59,227 nucleotides of DNA, taken from contig CAUZFZ010000048.1 in NCBI GenBank assembly GCA_963579025.1, positions 1 to 59,227 of the forward strand, given 5' to 3'. A program made the translations under genes and the position numbers. Positions 36,701 to 45,003 of this stretch are shown piece after piece. This stretch comes from CAUZFZ01 sp963579025. GTDB lineage: Bacteria; Planctomycetota; Planctomycetia; Planctomycetales; Planctomycetaceae. Numbering within the stretch: the first letter of the stretch is position 1; each line of letters starts with the position of its first letter. The notes under the pieces were generated by a model. The model ran no database searches and was not told the origin of the DNA. It was given only the letters and a program-made list of their open reading frames with translations.

Positions 36701-36985
36701 GACGGCCGCAGCAGCCGCTGGGATGGTCTGCTCGACAACGTCCGAATCTCCGCTGCCGCGTTGAAGGCGGACGAGTTGCTCATCAACAGTGGAGCCGGTC
36801 GCCGTGTCGTCGGATTCTGGCAATTCAATCAGCAGGATGCCGCAGGTCAGGACGCCTCACCGGCCGGCAATCACCTGGCCATCGCAGGCGGACCAGCCGG
36901 CTCACGCAGCGGAATCCCCGAGCACGCACTGGCCGACCTGTGTCATGTGATTCTGAACTCGAACGAGTTTCTGTACTTGGACTGA
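33767..36985 (+). CDS. PSD1 / DUF1549 / DUF1553 / LamG giant exported protein
   Basis: A 1072-residue planctomycete signature protein. Signal peptide (FAILAMSAMSSAAD), then the PSD1 cytochrome-like domain with KRCFKCHAD (haem motif at Cys47-His51) and ESLEMPPDGKL. The DUF1549 domain follows (RRLYFDLTGLPP, YGERQARHWLDLVRYSESDGY), with a second haem-type motif MGCAKCHDHKFDPI. The DUF1553 domain is next (NPLATRVAVNRIWLQHFGTGIVATASDFG, DWLTTAFLEGGWSTKTLHRMIVLSATYRQS). A LamG-like beta-sandwich is inserted near residues 810-1010 before the last DUF1553 strand, CHVILNSNEFLYLD. It is exported and probably membrane-associated; a role in binding or breaking down sulfated polysaccharides is inferred from the family. 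It lies directly after FecR. Confidence 0.93.
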   Translation: MNSIRNFLMPGFAILAMSAMSSAADTDAAAQLKFFESKIRPLLVKRCFKCHADKKQKGGLRLDARSLMLKGGESGATIVPGKPDKSLLIEAVRYESLEMPPDGKLKPAEINLFVQWIADGAFWPEHDAEPRPAENGDSQFTDEDRQWWAFQPVAKPDVPPADGNGWARNEVDHFIWRKLAEQKMTPAPEADRRTLIRRLYFDLTGLPPLAADVDAFVSDESPDAYEQLVDRLLDSPRYGERQARHWLDLVRYSESDGYRKDDFRPTMWRYRDWVINSFNADKPFDRFVQEQIAGDEIDPDNPDAVVATAYWRLYLYEYNQRDVRTHWQAIIDELTDVSGEVFLGLGMGCAKCHDHKFDPILRDDYLRFQAFFSSILPRDDLPLGTREQKDGYATQQAAWEAATKGIRDQIAIIRQPHEQSKWRDAVEKFPPDIRVIAKQPESEWKALDRQLMDLVDRQVYFEYSRIAFKDEEKKKLAELAEQLKKFDKLKPAPLPVGFTVTDAASIPAKTITPGDSKQRDIPPGHLTLLNPAPADIIPPDAVPQSTGRRSALAAWLSDPNNPLATRVAVNRIWLQHFGTGIVATASDFGRLGELPSHPELLDWLTTAFLEGGWSTKTLHRMIVLSATYRQSAFHPDADALGQVDPLNLLRWRWDVRRLDAEQIRDAMLAASGELDLKTGGPSVDAKTPRRSIYTKIIRNSPDRVLKSFDATDGFNSTVQRQVTTTPTQSLLMINGAWPLDRAKAFAKRVDDLAADSGSPGSDPRRMAVQTAWQLAYGRSPTDREVDGAVGFLGGVASEQQVRPALTAPLAATDSAAANISATDASTQWKLGDAKSLPDGDFTIEAVIHLRSLYPNANVRTIVSHWSGNTAQRGWNFGVTSTKSAYQPRNLILQLVGSPPGQAGTGKPTYEVIASNLRPELNRPHYVAVSVKLAESSEAGITFYLQDLSQPDARLQTAAISHTVTGHFRPDLNLVLGDRDGRSSRWDGLLDNVRISAAALKADELLINSGAGRRVVGFWQFNQQDAAGQDASPAGNHLAIAGGPAGSRSGIPEHALADLCHVILNSNEFLYLD

Positions 36986-37011
36986 CAGGCATGTTTCTGG
37001 AGGAACGAGAG

Positions 37012-37233
37012 ATGATTCAACACGTCACAGCGAGAGTTGTCGATGGCGAGCTGAAGCTGGATGAGTCACTTCAGTTTCCAAACGATTCGCGAGTGGAACT
37101 TGTCATTCAGTCGTCACATGTTTCCGACGAAGATCGACGCCAGGCACTTGAACGGTTTCTCCAATTCATGAATCAGCACTCCGTGAATGACGCAGAGCCA
37201 TTCAACCGCGAGGCGTTGTATGATCGCAATTGA
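37012..37233 (+). CDS. putative antitoxin of a PIN-toxin pair (AF2212/DUF104-like)
   Basis: A 73-residue protein. The first 36 residues (VTARVVDGELKLDESLQFPNDSRVELVIQ) match the short beta-hairpin pattern of AF2212/DUF104-like antitoxins, in which a D/N-G-x-L-x-L turn precedes a basic or acidic tail. The C-terminal half is helical and would wrap the toxin. ATG at 37012 is supported by GGAGG 8 bases upstream. It overlaps the PIN gene by 14 bases. It probably neutralises the toxin and may repress its own promoter, as is usual for such pairs. Confidence 0.7.
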   Translation: MIQHVTARVVDGELKLDESLQFPNDSRVELVIQSSHVSDEDRRQALERFLQFMNQHSVNDAEPFNREALYDRN

Positions 37234-37639
37234 CACGAACGTCGTTGTTTACACGGCCGACAACAGGGAATCAGACAAACAACGCCAGGCGATCTCTCTT
37301 CTTGAGAAGCTGGTGACCGGGTCAGAAGAAACCATCCTGTTGTGGCAGGTTGCATGCGAGTTCCTGAATTGGCTCCGGCGACGCGAGCATTCCGGACATC
37401 TAACCCCGGCCGAAGTTCGACTCGGGTTCGCCGAAGTAGTTTCGGTATTTCCCCTGGCCCTGCCGTCATTCTCGGTCTTTGATCGCTCGTTCGAGCTTCA
37501 ATCTCAGTTCAGCCTGTCGCACTGGGACAGCCTGCTGCTGGCGGCCTGTCTCGACGCCGGCGTCGACACGCTCTATAGCGAGGATATGTCGGACGGTCAG
37601 ACGTATGACTCGGTCACTGTCGTGAATCCATTCGCGTGA
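37220..37639 (+). CDS. PIN-domain ribonuclease toxin (VapC-like)
   Basis: A 139-residue PIN-domain protein of the VapC type, expected to cut RNA using Mg. Acidic residues are in place: D5 in MIAIDTNVVVY, E47 in VACEFLNW, D103 in SHWDSLLLAAC and D122 in LYSEDMSDG. The length is standard. ATG at 37220 starts inside the last codons of the upstream antitoxin gene (14-base overlap), which ensures that the antitoxin is made first. Together they form a complete type II toxin-antitoxin module just after the PSD1 gene. Confidence 0.88.
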   Translation: MIAIDTNVVVYTADNRESDKQRQAISLLEKLVTGSEETILLWQVACEFLNWLRRREHSGHLTPAEVRLGFAEVVSVFPLALPSFSVFDRSFELQSQFSLSHWDSLLLAACLDAGVDTLYSEDMSDGQTYDSVTVVNPFA

Positions 37640-37782
37640 CTTGCGACCTGGCAATCGGTTGTCTTCCAATTTACCATGAATGAACCGGTTTGCCGTTGTA
37701 CGGTCCGGATCTGACTTTCGCGGCGTCTGTCGCAACTTCTCACACCAAATCAATCGAACCGAAGCGTCTTCGGGGACGTGTT

Positions 37783-39705
37783 ATGAGCACTGCTGCCATG
37801 GTTATCCGGTGCCCGAAATGCACCAAGGGTCTGAAACTCCGAGACTCTTCCAAGCTTGGCAAGAAGGCCCGGTGCCCGAAGTGCAGTCACGTGTTCGTGA
37901 TGCAGCTTCCCGCCCCGGATCCCGAGTCTGAAGACGACGACGACGAGATTCAGATGGAACTGGCACAGCCGGCTCCGCAGCCGGTCGAAGGCACCGACGC
38001 CCGATGGGTCCCGGACAACGCTCCGGCCGGCCAGCCGTCGTCAGTGGCTACGGCTCCGCAGGCTCCCGGACAACTTCCCGGGGTCGCGGTTGCTCCAGCT
38101 CCTCAGCCGCAGTCACTCGCTGAGGTCGGTCAGCAGGAACTCGGTGGAGCTGCCGCACTGAAGGAGATCAAGCGCAAGGGTGCCAAGCGTCGCAAAACAT
38201 CGATCATCGCCGGGCTCGTGACCGCTTTCGCCGTCGCGGGCGTCGTGTACGCGGCAAAGACCTACGAGTCAGGCGAAAAGGAACGGCGCGTCCAGGACGC
38301 CAGGCCCAAAGCCGACGAGCAGCTGGTCGATACGAAGGAAGGGCTCCGTAATCAGCGTGAACTGGCGAAGGCGGCCAGCCCCACGGAAGGCGGACCGATC
38401 CCGACCAACATGCTGCCGATGGGCTGCAAAGTCATCATCAGTATCCGCCCGGCGGAACTCTGGGCGGAACAAAGCCAGGGACAGGAATTCCTCTACTGTC
38501 TAGGCAAAGAGTTCGGCGATTGGATTGCCTCGGAAATCGAACGGTTGTGCCTGTATCCGCCACAACAGATTGAGCATGCCGTCATTGGCATCATTACCGG
38601 ACAACGTGGTGAGATCCCCCAGGCTGCTGCAGTCGTGCGTCTTCTGGAGGACCAGAAGAAGTCAGAACTGATCACCAGATTCGGCATAGAAACCAGCGAG
38701 TACGGTTACCCGGTTTACGTCGATGACGAACGCAGCTACGTGATCAAAGACCTGAGAACGATCGCGATTGCTCCCGCCTCCGCCGCGAAAGAACTGGCTG
38801 ATTCGGTCGAATACCCGAGCGTGCAGTCCGATGGCATCGATGCCATCCTCATGGAGACAGACGCTGACCGGCACATCTCCGTGATCTTCGAACCGGTCGT
38901 CGTCAACCGACACCGGGACACGCTGTTCGCACCTGAAACTGCTGATCTGATCGAACATTCGCTGCGGTTCTTTAACGATGTCGAGATCGAGTCGGTCGCA
39001 TGGAGCATGCATCTGGGCGAGCAGAAGTTCTTCTCAGAAATCCTGATGCGGAATACGACGACGATCCGCGAGCACCTGCTTGAGAAGGAGATGCGTCGCA
39101 AACTGAAACAGATGCCGTTCGATCTGCTGAAGATGGTCGAGCTGATGAATCCGAAACAGGCCGGTCGTCGCAAACTGATCGGACGTTTTCCGGCGATGAT
39201 GCAGATGTTCGCGAAGTCGACGATTGGCGGCATGGGTACGCGGTACGCCCAACTGACGACGCAGTTGCCAGAACGCGCGGCACCGAACATCGCACTGGCC
39301 GGGTTGCTGGCCTGGGACGAGTCAAGAAACACAGACTTCGCATCAGCCGTGCCGCAGGTGCCCACCGATTCGGGTCCGAAGCTGCCGGACCTGATGGTCG
39401 ATCGACTGAAGATGAAAATTGACGTCGAGTTCAACCGCGAACCACTCAAAGAAGCGTTCGCCTACATCGCTGGCGAGTGCAAACTCAAATCGGCCATCAA
39501 CGGCGATGCCCTGAAGGACAAGGGTTACACGCAGAACATGGCTCAGACATTCGAAATGCAGAATTCCGGCCTGGCTGCGATCAAACAGATCGTCGACGCC
39601 TACGAAGGCATGTGTGTGGTGATTCAGGAAGACAAGAAACAGTTCCTGATCACGACGACAAAGTTCGCCGAACAGGACGGTCAGACGCCCTACAAGTTTG
39701 AGTAG
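37783..39705 (+). CDS. MJ0042-type zinc-ribbon, single-helix membrane protein
   Basis: A 640-residue protein. It begins with a zinc ribbon of the MJ0042 type (Cys10, Cys13, Cys31, Cys34: CPKC, CPKC), then a Pro/Gln/Asp-rich linker, and a transmembrane helix at about 140-158 after a basic patch (KRKGAKRRKTS). The large domain after the helix (about 200-550) is not recognised. The C-terminal 90 residues (KIDVEFNREPLKEAFAYIAGECK to VVIQEDKKQFLITTTKF) have the alternating pattern of secretin/STN-type short domains. The zinc ribbon would face the cytoplasm and the rest the periplasm. The next gene has the same architecture in miniature. ATG at 37783 starts right before the ribbon. Confidence 0.72.
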   Translation: MSTAAMVIRCPKCTKGLKLRDSSKLGKKARCPKCSHVFVMQLPAPDPESEDDDDEIQMELAQPAPQPVEGTDARWVPDNAPAGQPSSVATAPQAPGQLPGVAVAPAPQPQSLAEVGQQELGGAAALKEIKRKGAKRRKTSIIAGLVTAFAVAGVVYAAKTYESGEKERRVQDARPKADEQLVDTKEGLRNQRELAKAASPTEGGPIPTNMLPMGCKVIISIRPAELWAEQSQGQEFLYCLGKEFGDWIASEIERLCLYPPQQIEHAVIGIITGQRGEIPQAAAVVRLLEDQKKSELITRFGIETSEYGYPVYVDDERSYVIKDLRTIAIAPASAAKELADSVEYPSVQSDGIDAILMETDADRHISVIFEPVVVNRHRDTLFAPETADLIEHSLRFFNDVEIESVAWSMHLGEQKFFSEILMRNTTTIREHLLEKEMRRKLKQMPFDLLKMVELMNPKQAGRRKLIGRFPAMMQMFAKSTIGGMGTRYAQLTTQLPERAAPNIALAGLLAWDESRNTDFASAVPQVPTDSGPKLPDLMVDRLKMKIDVEFNREPLKEAFAYIAGECKLKSAINGDALKDKGYTQNMAQTFEMQNSGLAAIKQIVDAYEGMCVVIQEDKKQFLITTTKFAEQDGQTPYKFE

Positions 39706-39828
39706 TCGAGGCCATCAGTCACCGGCACACCCGGGGGGTGATCATCTTGATGGCGTCGAAACAGTCTTCGGTATCGAATCGCCGAAGCTGCTCCACGTCA
39801 AACATGCGACGCGTGCACAAGTGAGCCC

Positions 39829-40731
39829 ATGCAGCAATCTCAGTCGCTCAGCCTTGTCTGTCCGGAATGCTCGACGCGACTGCGTCTGTCATCGACCGAT
39901 ATTCCCGAGGACGAGTTTCAGTGCCCCGACTGCTCGGCAGTGCTGCGGGTGGAAACATCGGGCAATGACCTGCGGCTGGTTTCAACTTCCGCCACCTCAG
40001 AGCCCGCCAGCCGGACGCCGAAGTTGACGCGTTCCGGCTGGATCGCCGTGGCCGCCACGACAGGCACTGCCGTTCTGGTTCTGGCCTTCGTGTTTTCCGG
40101 CGATTCGACCCGTGACATTGTCCGTCCCGACGATGCCCCCGACTCAACACCCGAGTCCGTCGAAGCAGTTGCGACGATCGATCCGACACTGTCAGGTGAG
40201 CTGGCTCGTGACGATTCAGAACCGGCCCGTCCGCGCGACGATTCGCTCGACAAACCGCTGGTCGAACTGACCGACACAATTGAGATTCCCGTGCTCGGAA
40301 CGCCCACGACTCCGGTTGAGTCGTCCATCAGCGACGCACCGGCGGCGAGAATTCCGTCAACAGTTGATGCTCCAACTGACAATTCGATCGCCGACACCAG
40401 CGCTGTGGTCCCCCCGGCGAATACCGTCGATCCGGTTGTCGAGCGCCCTAGGCAGTCTTCCTTCGAGGAGCGATTGCAGATCGAAATCCCGTCGTTCGAA
40501 CAGAAGGAGCCAGTTCCGTTGTCTGGTCTCATAGAAGTGATTGAACAGCTTATTCAGGTACGAATTACAATGGATGGTCTTCCCACGGAAACGCGGACGA
40601 AGCCGGTCTCGTTTTCTCTCAAAGCCACGACACCTCTGGAAATCCTTGCGGAATCCGCGCGTCTTGCTGGAGCCCGTCCAATCGTTGATGAGGATTCCGA
40701 GTCAATCCGCCTGGTTCCCGCCGACAGGTGA
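39829..40731 (+). CDS. zinc-ribbon, single-helix membrane protein (smaller paralogue-like)
   Basis: A 300-residue protein with the same order of parts as its upstream neighbour: zinc ribbon (CPEC at 11-14, CPDC at 32-35), transmembrane helix at about 71-90 (GWIAVAATTGTAVLVLAFVF), a long Asp/Pro/Thr-rich periplasmic linker, and a C-terminal 75-residue domain (PVPLSGLIEVIEQLIQVRITMDGL to DEDSESIRLVPAD) of secretin/STN-like pattern. The function is unknown. The shared layout in adjacent genes suggests related duties, perhaps sensing or anchoring at the inner membrane. Confidence 0.7.
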   Translation: MQQSQSLSLVCPECSTRLRLSSTDIPEDEFQCPDCSAVLRVETSGNDLRLVSTSATSEPASRTPKLTRSGWIAVAATTGTAVLVLAFVFSGDSTRDIVRPDDAPDSTPESVEAVATIDPTLSGELARDDSEPARPRDDSLDKPLVELTDTIEIPVLGTPTTPVESSISDAPAARIPSTVDAPTDNSIADTSAVVPPANTVDPVVERPRQSSFEERLQIEIPSFEQKEPVPLSGLIEVIEQLIQVRITMDGLPTETRTKPVSFSLKATTPLEILAESARLAGARPIVDEDSESIRLVPADR

Positions 40732-40828
40732 TTCGACGCCGATTGATTCCTGGATCTCAGCCGCGGCAAGCGGCTCATCACAAACGAGAAAACTCCCGCT
40801 TCCTTACTTCGAACAGGCCACCTCGCAT

Positions 40829-41122
40829 ATGCAACTTGACGACAGCATCTGCTATTGCTTCCACATAACGAAGCGGAAGATCCTCAACTTCATACGTATT
40901 CACGAACCGAAGCGAGCGAGTCAGATCAGCGAGTGTGGTGGTGCCGGCAGCGGCTGCGGCTGGTGCATTCCGTTTCTGCAGCGGTACTTCGACGAATCAG
41001 CACAAGGCGGGACGCCCGAAGATTTGACCGCTGACGACTACGCTCAGGCTCGAGGAAATTACATCCGCGCCGGTAAGGGCAAACCGCCCGCCGGTGCGAT
41101 TCCACCACCGGACGAGAGCTGA
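40829..41122 (+). CDS. BFD-like [2Fe-2S]-binding protein
   Basis: A small protein of 97 residues with the bacterioferritin-associated ferredoxin (BFD/Fer2_BFD) cysteine pattern: Cys8-x-Cys10, 32 residues, then Cys43-x2-Cys46, plus an extra Cys36. It should carry a [2Fe-2S] cluster. BFD proteins pass electrons to bacterioferritin to release iron; the domain is also used in other redox proteins. The C-terminal 40 residues, with LTADDYAQARGNYIRAGKGKPPAG, are an extension beyond the domain. ATG at 40829 is the only start that keeps the domain intact without coding noise. gyrB-like follows after 124 bases. No bacterioferritin is in the window. Confidence 0.8.
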   Translation: MQLDDSICYCFHITKRKILNFIRIHEPKRASQISECGGAGSGCGWCIPFLQRYFDESAQGGTPEDLTADDYAQARGNYIRAGKGKPPAGAIPPPDES

Positions 41123-41246
41123 TTCGAGCCGGTGGAACCGATCCTTGCGAACGCGGACGCGCGCACGGTATGACTCCAGCGCGCCGCTCCTGCGACGCCA
41201 ATGGACACTTGCTTCACCGACGGATCGAACGGAAAACGGAACCACA

Positions 41247-43175
41247 ATGGCAGCAGTGGCAGAACCGAAATCATCATATCGTGCCAGCGATATTGAAGTT
41301 CTCGAAGGTCTGGAAGCCGTCCGCATGCGGCCTTCGATGTACATCGGTGGAGTCGACAGTAAGGGCCTGCACCATCTGTTGTGGGAGGTCGTGGACAACT
41401 CGGTCGACGAGTATCTGGCCGGGCATTGCAGCGAAATCAAAGTCACGCTGCACAAAGACGGCTGCACTTGCACGGTCACCGACAACGGTCGCGGCATCCC
41501 GGTCGACAAGCATCCCAAGTACAAGCGGTCGGCGCTGGAAGTCATCATGACGATGCTGCACGCGGGGGGGAAATTCTCCAACAAGAACTACATACGCAGC
41601 GGCGGCCTGCACGGCGTCGGGTCGTCCGTGGTCAATGCTCTGTCGGTTCGGATGACGGCGACTGTTCGGCGGGATGGTTACGAATGGGTCCAGGAATACC
41701 GCCGGGGAGTACCACAGTCGCCAGTCAAAAAAGTCAAACCGTTTCGCGGACATGGCACCAGCATTTTCTTTCGCCCCGATGAGAAAATCTTCCGCACGAT
41801 CCATTTCAAAGCGGATGTCATTCGGCAGCACCTGGAAGACATTTCGTTCATCCACGGCGGTCTGCGGATCACGTTCGTAGACGAGATCCACAAAGAAACG
41901 ATCGAGTTTCAGAACCCGGGCGGTATCTCCTCGTATCTGGAAAAGATCACGCAGGACGAGCATCGGAAACCCGTCCACGATGACCAATGCAAAGTGGAAA
42001 AGGACATCGACGGGGGCACGCGAGTTGAAGTCGTCATGCGCTGGACCGAGTCGACTGACAACTGGGTGCGGAGTTACGTCAACGGCATTCGTACTCACGC
42101 CGGCGGCACTCACGAATCCGGCTATCGGCAGGGCATTACCAAGGCCGTGAAGAACTACATGGAAGTCCACGAGATACGGCCGAAAGGCGTCAGTATCGGC
42201 CCCGAGGATATTCGTGAGGGAACGTGTGGAATCCTTTCCGTGTTCCTGTCGGACCCGATGTTTCAGGGCCAGACCAAAGAGAAGCTGAACAACCCGGAGC
42301 TCAATGCCCAGGTGGAAGGGCTTGTGCGTCCCGGTGTCGAGACATGGCTGAACAACAATCAGACGGTGGCCGATTTGATCATCGGTCGCATCATCATGGC
42401 GGCGCGTGCGCGGGCCGCCAGCCGCGACGCCGCGAAGGACGTGCGTCGCAAATCGGGAGCCGGTAAGAAAACAACGCTGCCGGGCAAACTGCTGGATTGC
42501 CGTTCGTCGAAGCCCGATGAGTCCGAGCTGTTCATTGTGGAAGGCCAGTCAGCCGGCGGATCGGCCGGAATGGGCCGCGACAGTCGCACGCAGGCAATCC
42601 TGCCACTTAAGGGCAAGGTGCTGAACACCGAATCGTTGACCATGACAAAGGTCATGGCGAATCAGGAGATTCGTGACCTGGTGGAGACGATCGGGACAGG
42701 CATCGGCAGTTCATTCGACATCCGCCAGTTGCGATACGATCGGGTGATCCTGCTGATGGACGCCGACAGCGATGGCTATCACATCAGCACTTTATTGCTG
42801 ACGTTTTTCTTCCGGCACATGCTGGACCTGGTCCGTCAGGGCCACATCTATCTGGCTCAACCGCCGCTGTATCGACTCACAGCGGGTCGCGATGTGTACT
42901 ACGCGCAGGATGACGCGCACCTGGAACACGTCGTCGAATCGCTCAGCTCCAATCGAAAATACGATGTGACCCGCTTCAAAGGTCTGGGCGAGATGACGCC
43001 GCAGCAGCTCAAAGAAACAACTCTCGACCCGGCATCTCGAACATTGCTGCAGGTGAGCATCGAGAGCCAGGTGGACGCAGACCAGACGTTCCAGCAGTTG
43101 CTGGGAAAAGACCCCGCCGAGCGATATCGGATCATCATGGACGAGTCAGCTCTGGTCGACGACCTGGACGTTTGA
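41247..43175 (+). CDS. type II topoisomerase ATPase subunit (GyrB/ParE family)
   Basis: A 642-residue GyrB/ParE subunit, which binds ATP and drives DNA strand passage with a GyrA/ParC partner. Family motifs: EGLEAVRMRPSMYIGG, EVVDNSVDE, DNGRGIPVD, GGLHGVGSSVVNALS (GHKL ATPase), DPMFQGQTKEKLNNPEL (transducer), and the TOPRIM domain. The TOPRIM motif reads EGQSAGGSAGMGRDSRTQAILPLKGKVLN, where the usual family sequence is EGDSAGGSAKQ. The metal-binding motif reads LMDADSDGYHI, where DADVDGxHI is usual; the acidic metal ligands are kept. Length is that of the short Gram-positive-type GyrB. No gyrA/parC is beside it, so I cannot decide between gyrase and topoisomerase IV. TrkH begins 7 bases after its stop. 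Confidence 0.9.
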   Translation: MAAVAEPKSSYRASDIEVLEGLEAVRMRPSMYIGGVDSKGLHHLLWEVVDNSVDEYLAGHCSEIKVTLHKDGCTCTVTDNGRGIPVDKHPKYKRSALEVIMTMLHAGGKFSNKNYIRSGGLHGVGSSVVNALSVRMTATVRRDGYEWVQEYRRGVPQSPVKKVKPFRGHGTSIFFRPDEKIFRTIHFKADVIRQHLEDISFIHGGLRITFVDEIHKETIEFQNPGGISSYLEKITQDEHRKPVHDDQCKVEKDIDGGTRVEVVMRWTESTDNWVRSYVNGIRTHAGGTHESGYRQGITKAVKNYMEVHEIRPKGVSIGPEDIREGTCGILSVFLSDPMFQGQTKEKLNNPELNAQVEGLVRPGVETWLNNNQTVADLIIGRIIMAARARAASRDAAKDVRRKSGAGKKTTLPGKLLDCRSSKPDESELFIVEGQSAGGSAGMGRDSRTQAILPLKGKVLNTESLTMTKVMANQEIRDLVETIGTGIGSSFDIRQLRYDRVILLMDADSDGYHISTLLLTFFFRHMLDLVRQGHIYLAQPPLYRLTAGRDVYYAQDDAHLEHVVESLSSNRKYDVTRFKGLGEMTPQQLKETTLDPASRTLLQVSIESQVDADQTFQQLLGKDPAERYRIIMDESALVDDLDV

Positions 43176-43182
43176 CGCAGCC

Positions 43183-44994
43183 ATGACACCGCACCGATCC
43201 CCCGTCCTGACCGAACGGCTTGAGCAACTGCAAACCGTGTTCAACCGTTGTTGGCTGACGGCGTATATCGGCGGGCTTGTCGCCACCGTGCTGCAACACG
43301 GAATTGGCATCGGTCATGTGGTGTGGGAATTCGGCCTGATCGTCGTCGTGGCAACGCTGGTGCAGACTTTGACCGTTGGTCTGCAATGGTACCTTGCCGA
43401 TGACCGCGTTCGCTTCTGGTCGGGTCATCGCCGTGCCTGTGGATTCGCCGCCGCGTGGCTGCTTGGCGTCTTCGTGCTGCTGGTCTTCGGGCCGGTGCTG
43501 CCGGTGTGGTACACGTCAGGTCGTGTTGTCGCGATCGTCGCCTGGTCCGAGCTGTTTCTGTTGCTCAATGCCGCCGCCCGATTGCTGATTTTTGTCAGCG
43601 GTACCACCCGTCGCGGAAACCCGGGACTCATATTCGTCGTCTCGTTCGTGGGACTGATTCTCGTGGGGACCATTCTCCTGCTGCTTCCAGGCAGCCGAAC
43701 CGGCACCGGTGAGGCACTGAGTCTGCTGGAACAGATCCGCATCGCATTATTCACCGCGGCGAGCGCGTCATGTGTCACCGGGTTGAGTGTCGTTCCGACC
43801 GGCGGACCTGATGCCTACTGGAGCCGCTTCGGGCAGGTCGTGATTATGCTCCTGTTCCAGATCGGCGGTCTGGGCATGATGAGTATCAGTGCGATCTTCG
43901 CGCTGATTATCGGCCGACAACTGGCCTTCCGTGAAAGCGCGGCGGTGTCGGAAGTGACCGAAGCGCTGACCCTGCGCGATGTTCGGCACGTGCTGGTAGC
44001 AATCCTCACGTTCACGCTGCTGGCGGAAGCGGTTGGTGCCGTGCTGCTCTCAACTTTCTGGTCTGATCTTCCGCCGGGCGAACGCGCGTTCTTCGGAGCG
44101 TTTCACTCCATCAGCGCGTTCTGCAATGCCGGGTTCACACTGACAGACAACAGCTTCGTGGGTTTTGGAACGGCCTGGCAGGTTTGGCTCGTGCTGTGCT
44201 TCCTGATCATCGCCGGCGGTCTCGGCTTCGGCACGGTCAGCAGTTGCTTTGACGCAGTTGTCGATGCATGGAAGGACCGCCGTGGAAGCGGCCTGTTTCG
44301 ACAGCGACGTCTGGCGGAACGGTTACCGCTGTCTCCCCGCATCAACCTGACGATGGCACTGTCGCTGCTGGTGGTGGGCGCCATTGGTTACTGGTTGCTG
44401 GAATCCACGGGAGTCCGTAGCGATCAATCGTTCGGGGAACGAATTGCTGAAGCCTGGTTCCAGTCGGTCACCTTTCGCACGGCCGGATTCAACACGGTGG
44501 ATCATGGGACTCTGGAGCCAGCCACGAAACTGTTCTCCTGCATGCTGATGTTCGTTGGAGCGTGTCCCGGCTCGACCGGCGGCGGAATCAAGACGGCCGC
44601 GGCAGCCATCACCGTCCTGTCACTGATTTCGATCCTGCGGGGACGCAAGCATGTGGAATGTCACGGACGAATGATCCCCGACGATCAGGTTCGATCAGCG
44701 TTCGTCGTTGTGGCCATGGGCAACATGACCCTGGTCGCGACCACACTGCTGCTGGTGATCTTCGAGCCGGCGACAGTGCCGTTCATCGACATCCTGTTCG
44801 AAGCCACCAGCGCGTTTGCGACAGTCGGAGTGTCGACAGGAATCACCGCCGATCTATCGCCAGCATCCCAGCTCGTCATTATCGTCACAATGTTCCTGGG
44901 GCGAGTCGGTCCGTTAACGTTGCTGCTCGCATTAACACGCCAGGCTCGAGACGCAAATTATCAATACCCCACCGAACGAGTTTCCCTGGGCTGA
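43183..44994 (+). CDS. TrkH/KtrB-family potassium uptake membrane protein
   Basis: A 603-residue cation-transport channel. The four-repeat pore architecture is visible, with selectivity-filter regions such as ASASCVTGLSVVPTG, ISAFCNAGFTLTDN, SVTFRTAGFNTVD and ATSAFATVGVSTG, and the gate-region GACPGSTGGGIKT. About twelve hydrophobic helices are present; the N-terminal 150 residues add an extra hydrophobic region. TrkH transports K+ under control of a cytoplasmic TrkA/KtrA ring, and no such gene is next to it here. It starts 7 bases after gyrB-like and is probably co-transcribed with it. Confidence 0.92.
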   Translation: MTPHRSPVLTERLEQLQTVFNRCWLTAYIGGLVATVLQHGIGIGHVVWEFGLIVVVATLVQTLTVGLQWYLADDRVRFWSGHRRACGFAAAWLLGVFVLLVFGPVLPVWYTSGRVVAIVAWSELFLLLNAAARLLIFVSGTTRRGNPGLIFVVSFVGLILVGTILLLLPGSRTGTGEALSLLEQIRIALFTAASASCVTGLSVVPTGGPDAYWSRFGQVVIMLLFQIGGLGMMSISAIFALIIGRQLAFRESAAVSEVTEALTLRDVRHVLVAILTFTLLAEAVGAVLLSTFWSDLPPGERAFFGAFHSISAFCNAGFTLTDNSFVGFGTAWQVWLVLCFLIIAGGLGFGTVSSCFDAVVDAWKDRRGSGLFRQRRLAERLPLSPRINLTMALSLLVVGAIGYWLLESTGVRSDQSFGERIAEAWFQSVTFRTAGFNTVDHGTLEPATKLFSCMLMFVGACPGSTGGGIKTAAAAITVLSLISILRGRKHVECHGRMIPDDQVRSAFVVVAMGNMTLVATTLLLVIFEPATVPFIDILFEATSAFATVGVSTGITADLSPASQLVIIVTMFLGRVGPLTLLLALTRQARDANYQYPTERVSLG

Positions 44995-45003
44995 GCGGAA
45001 GCG

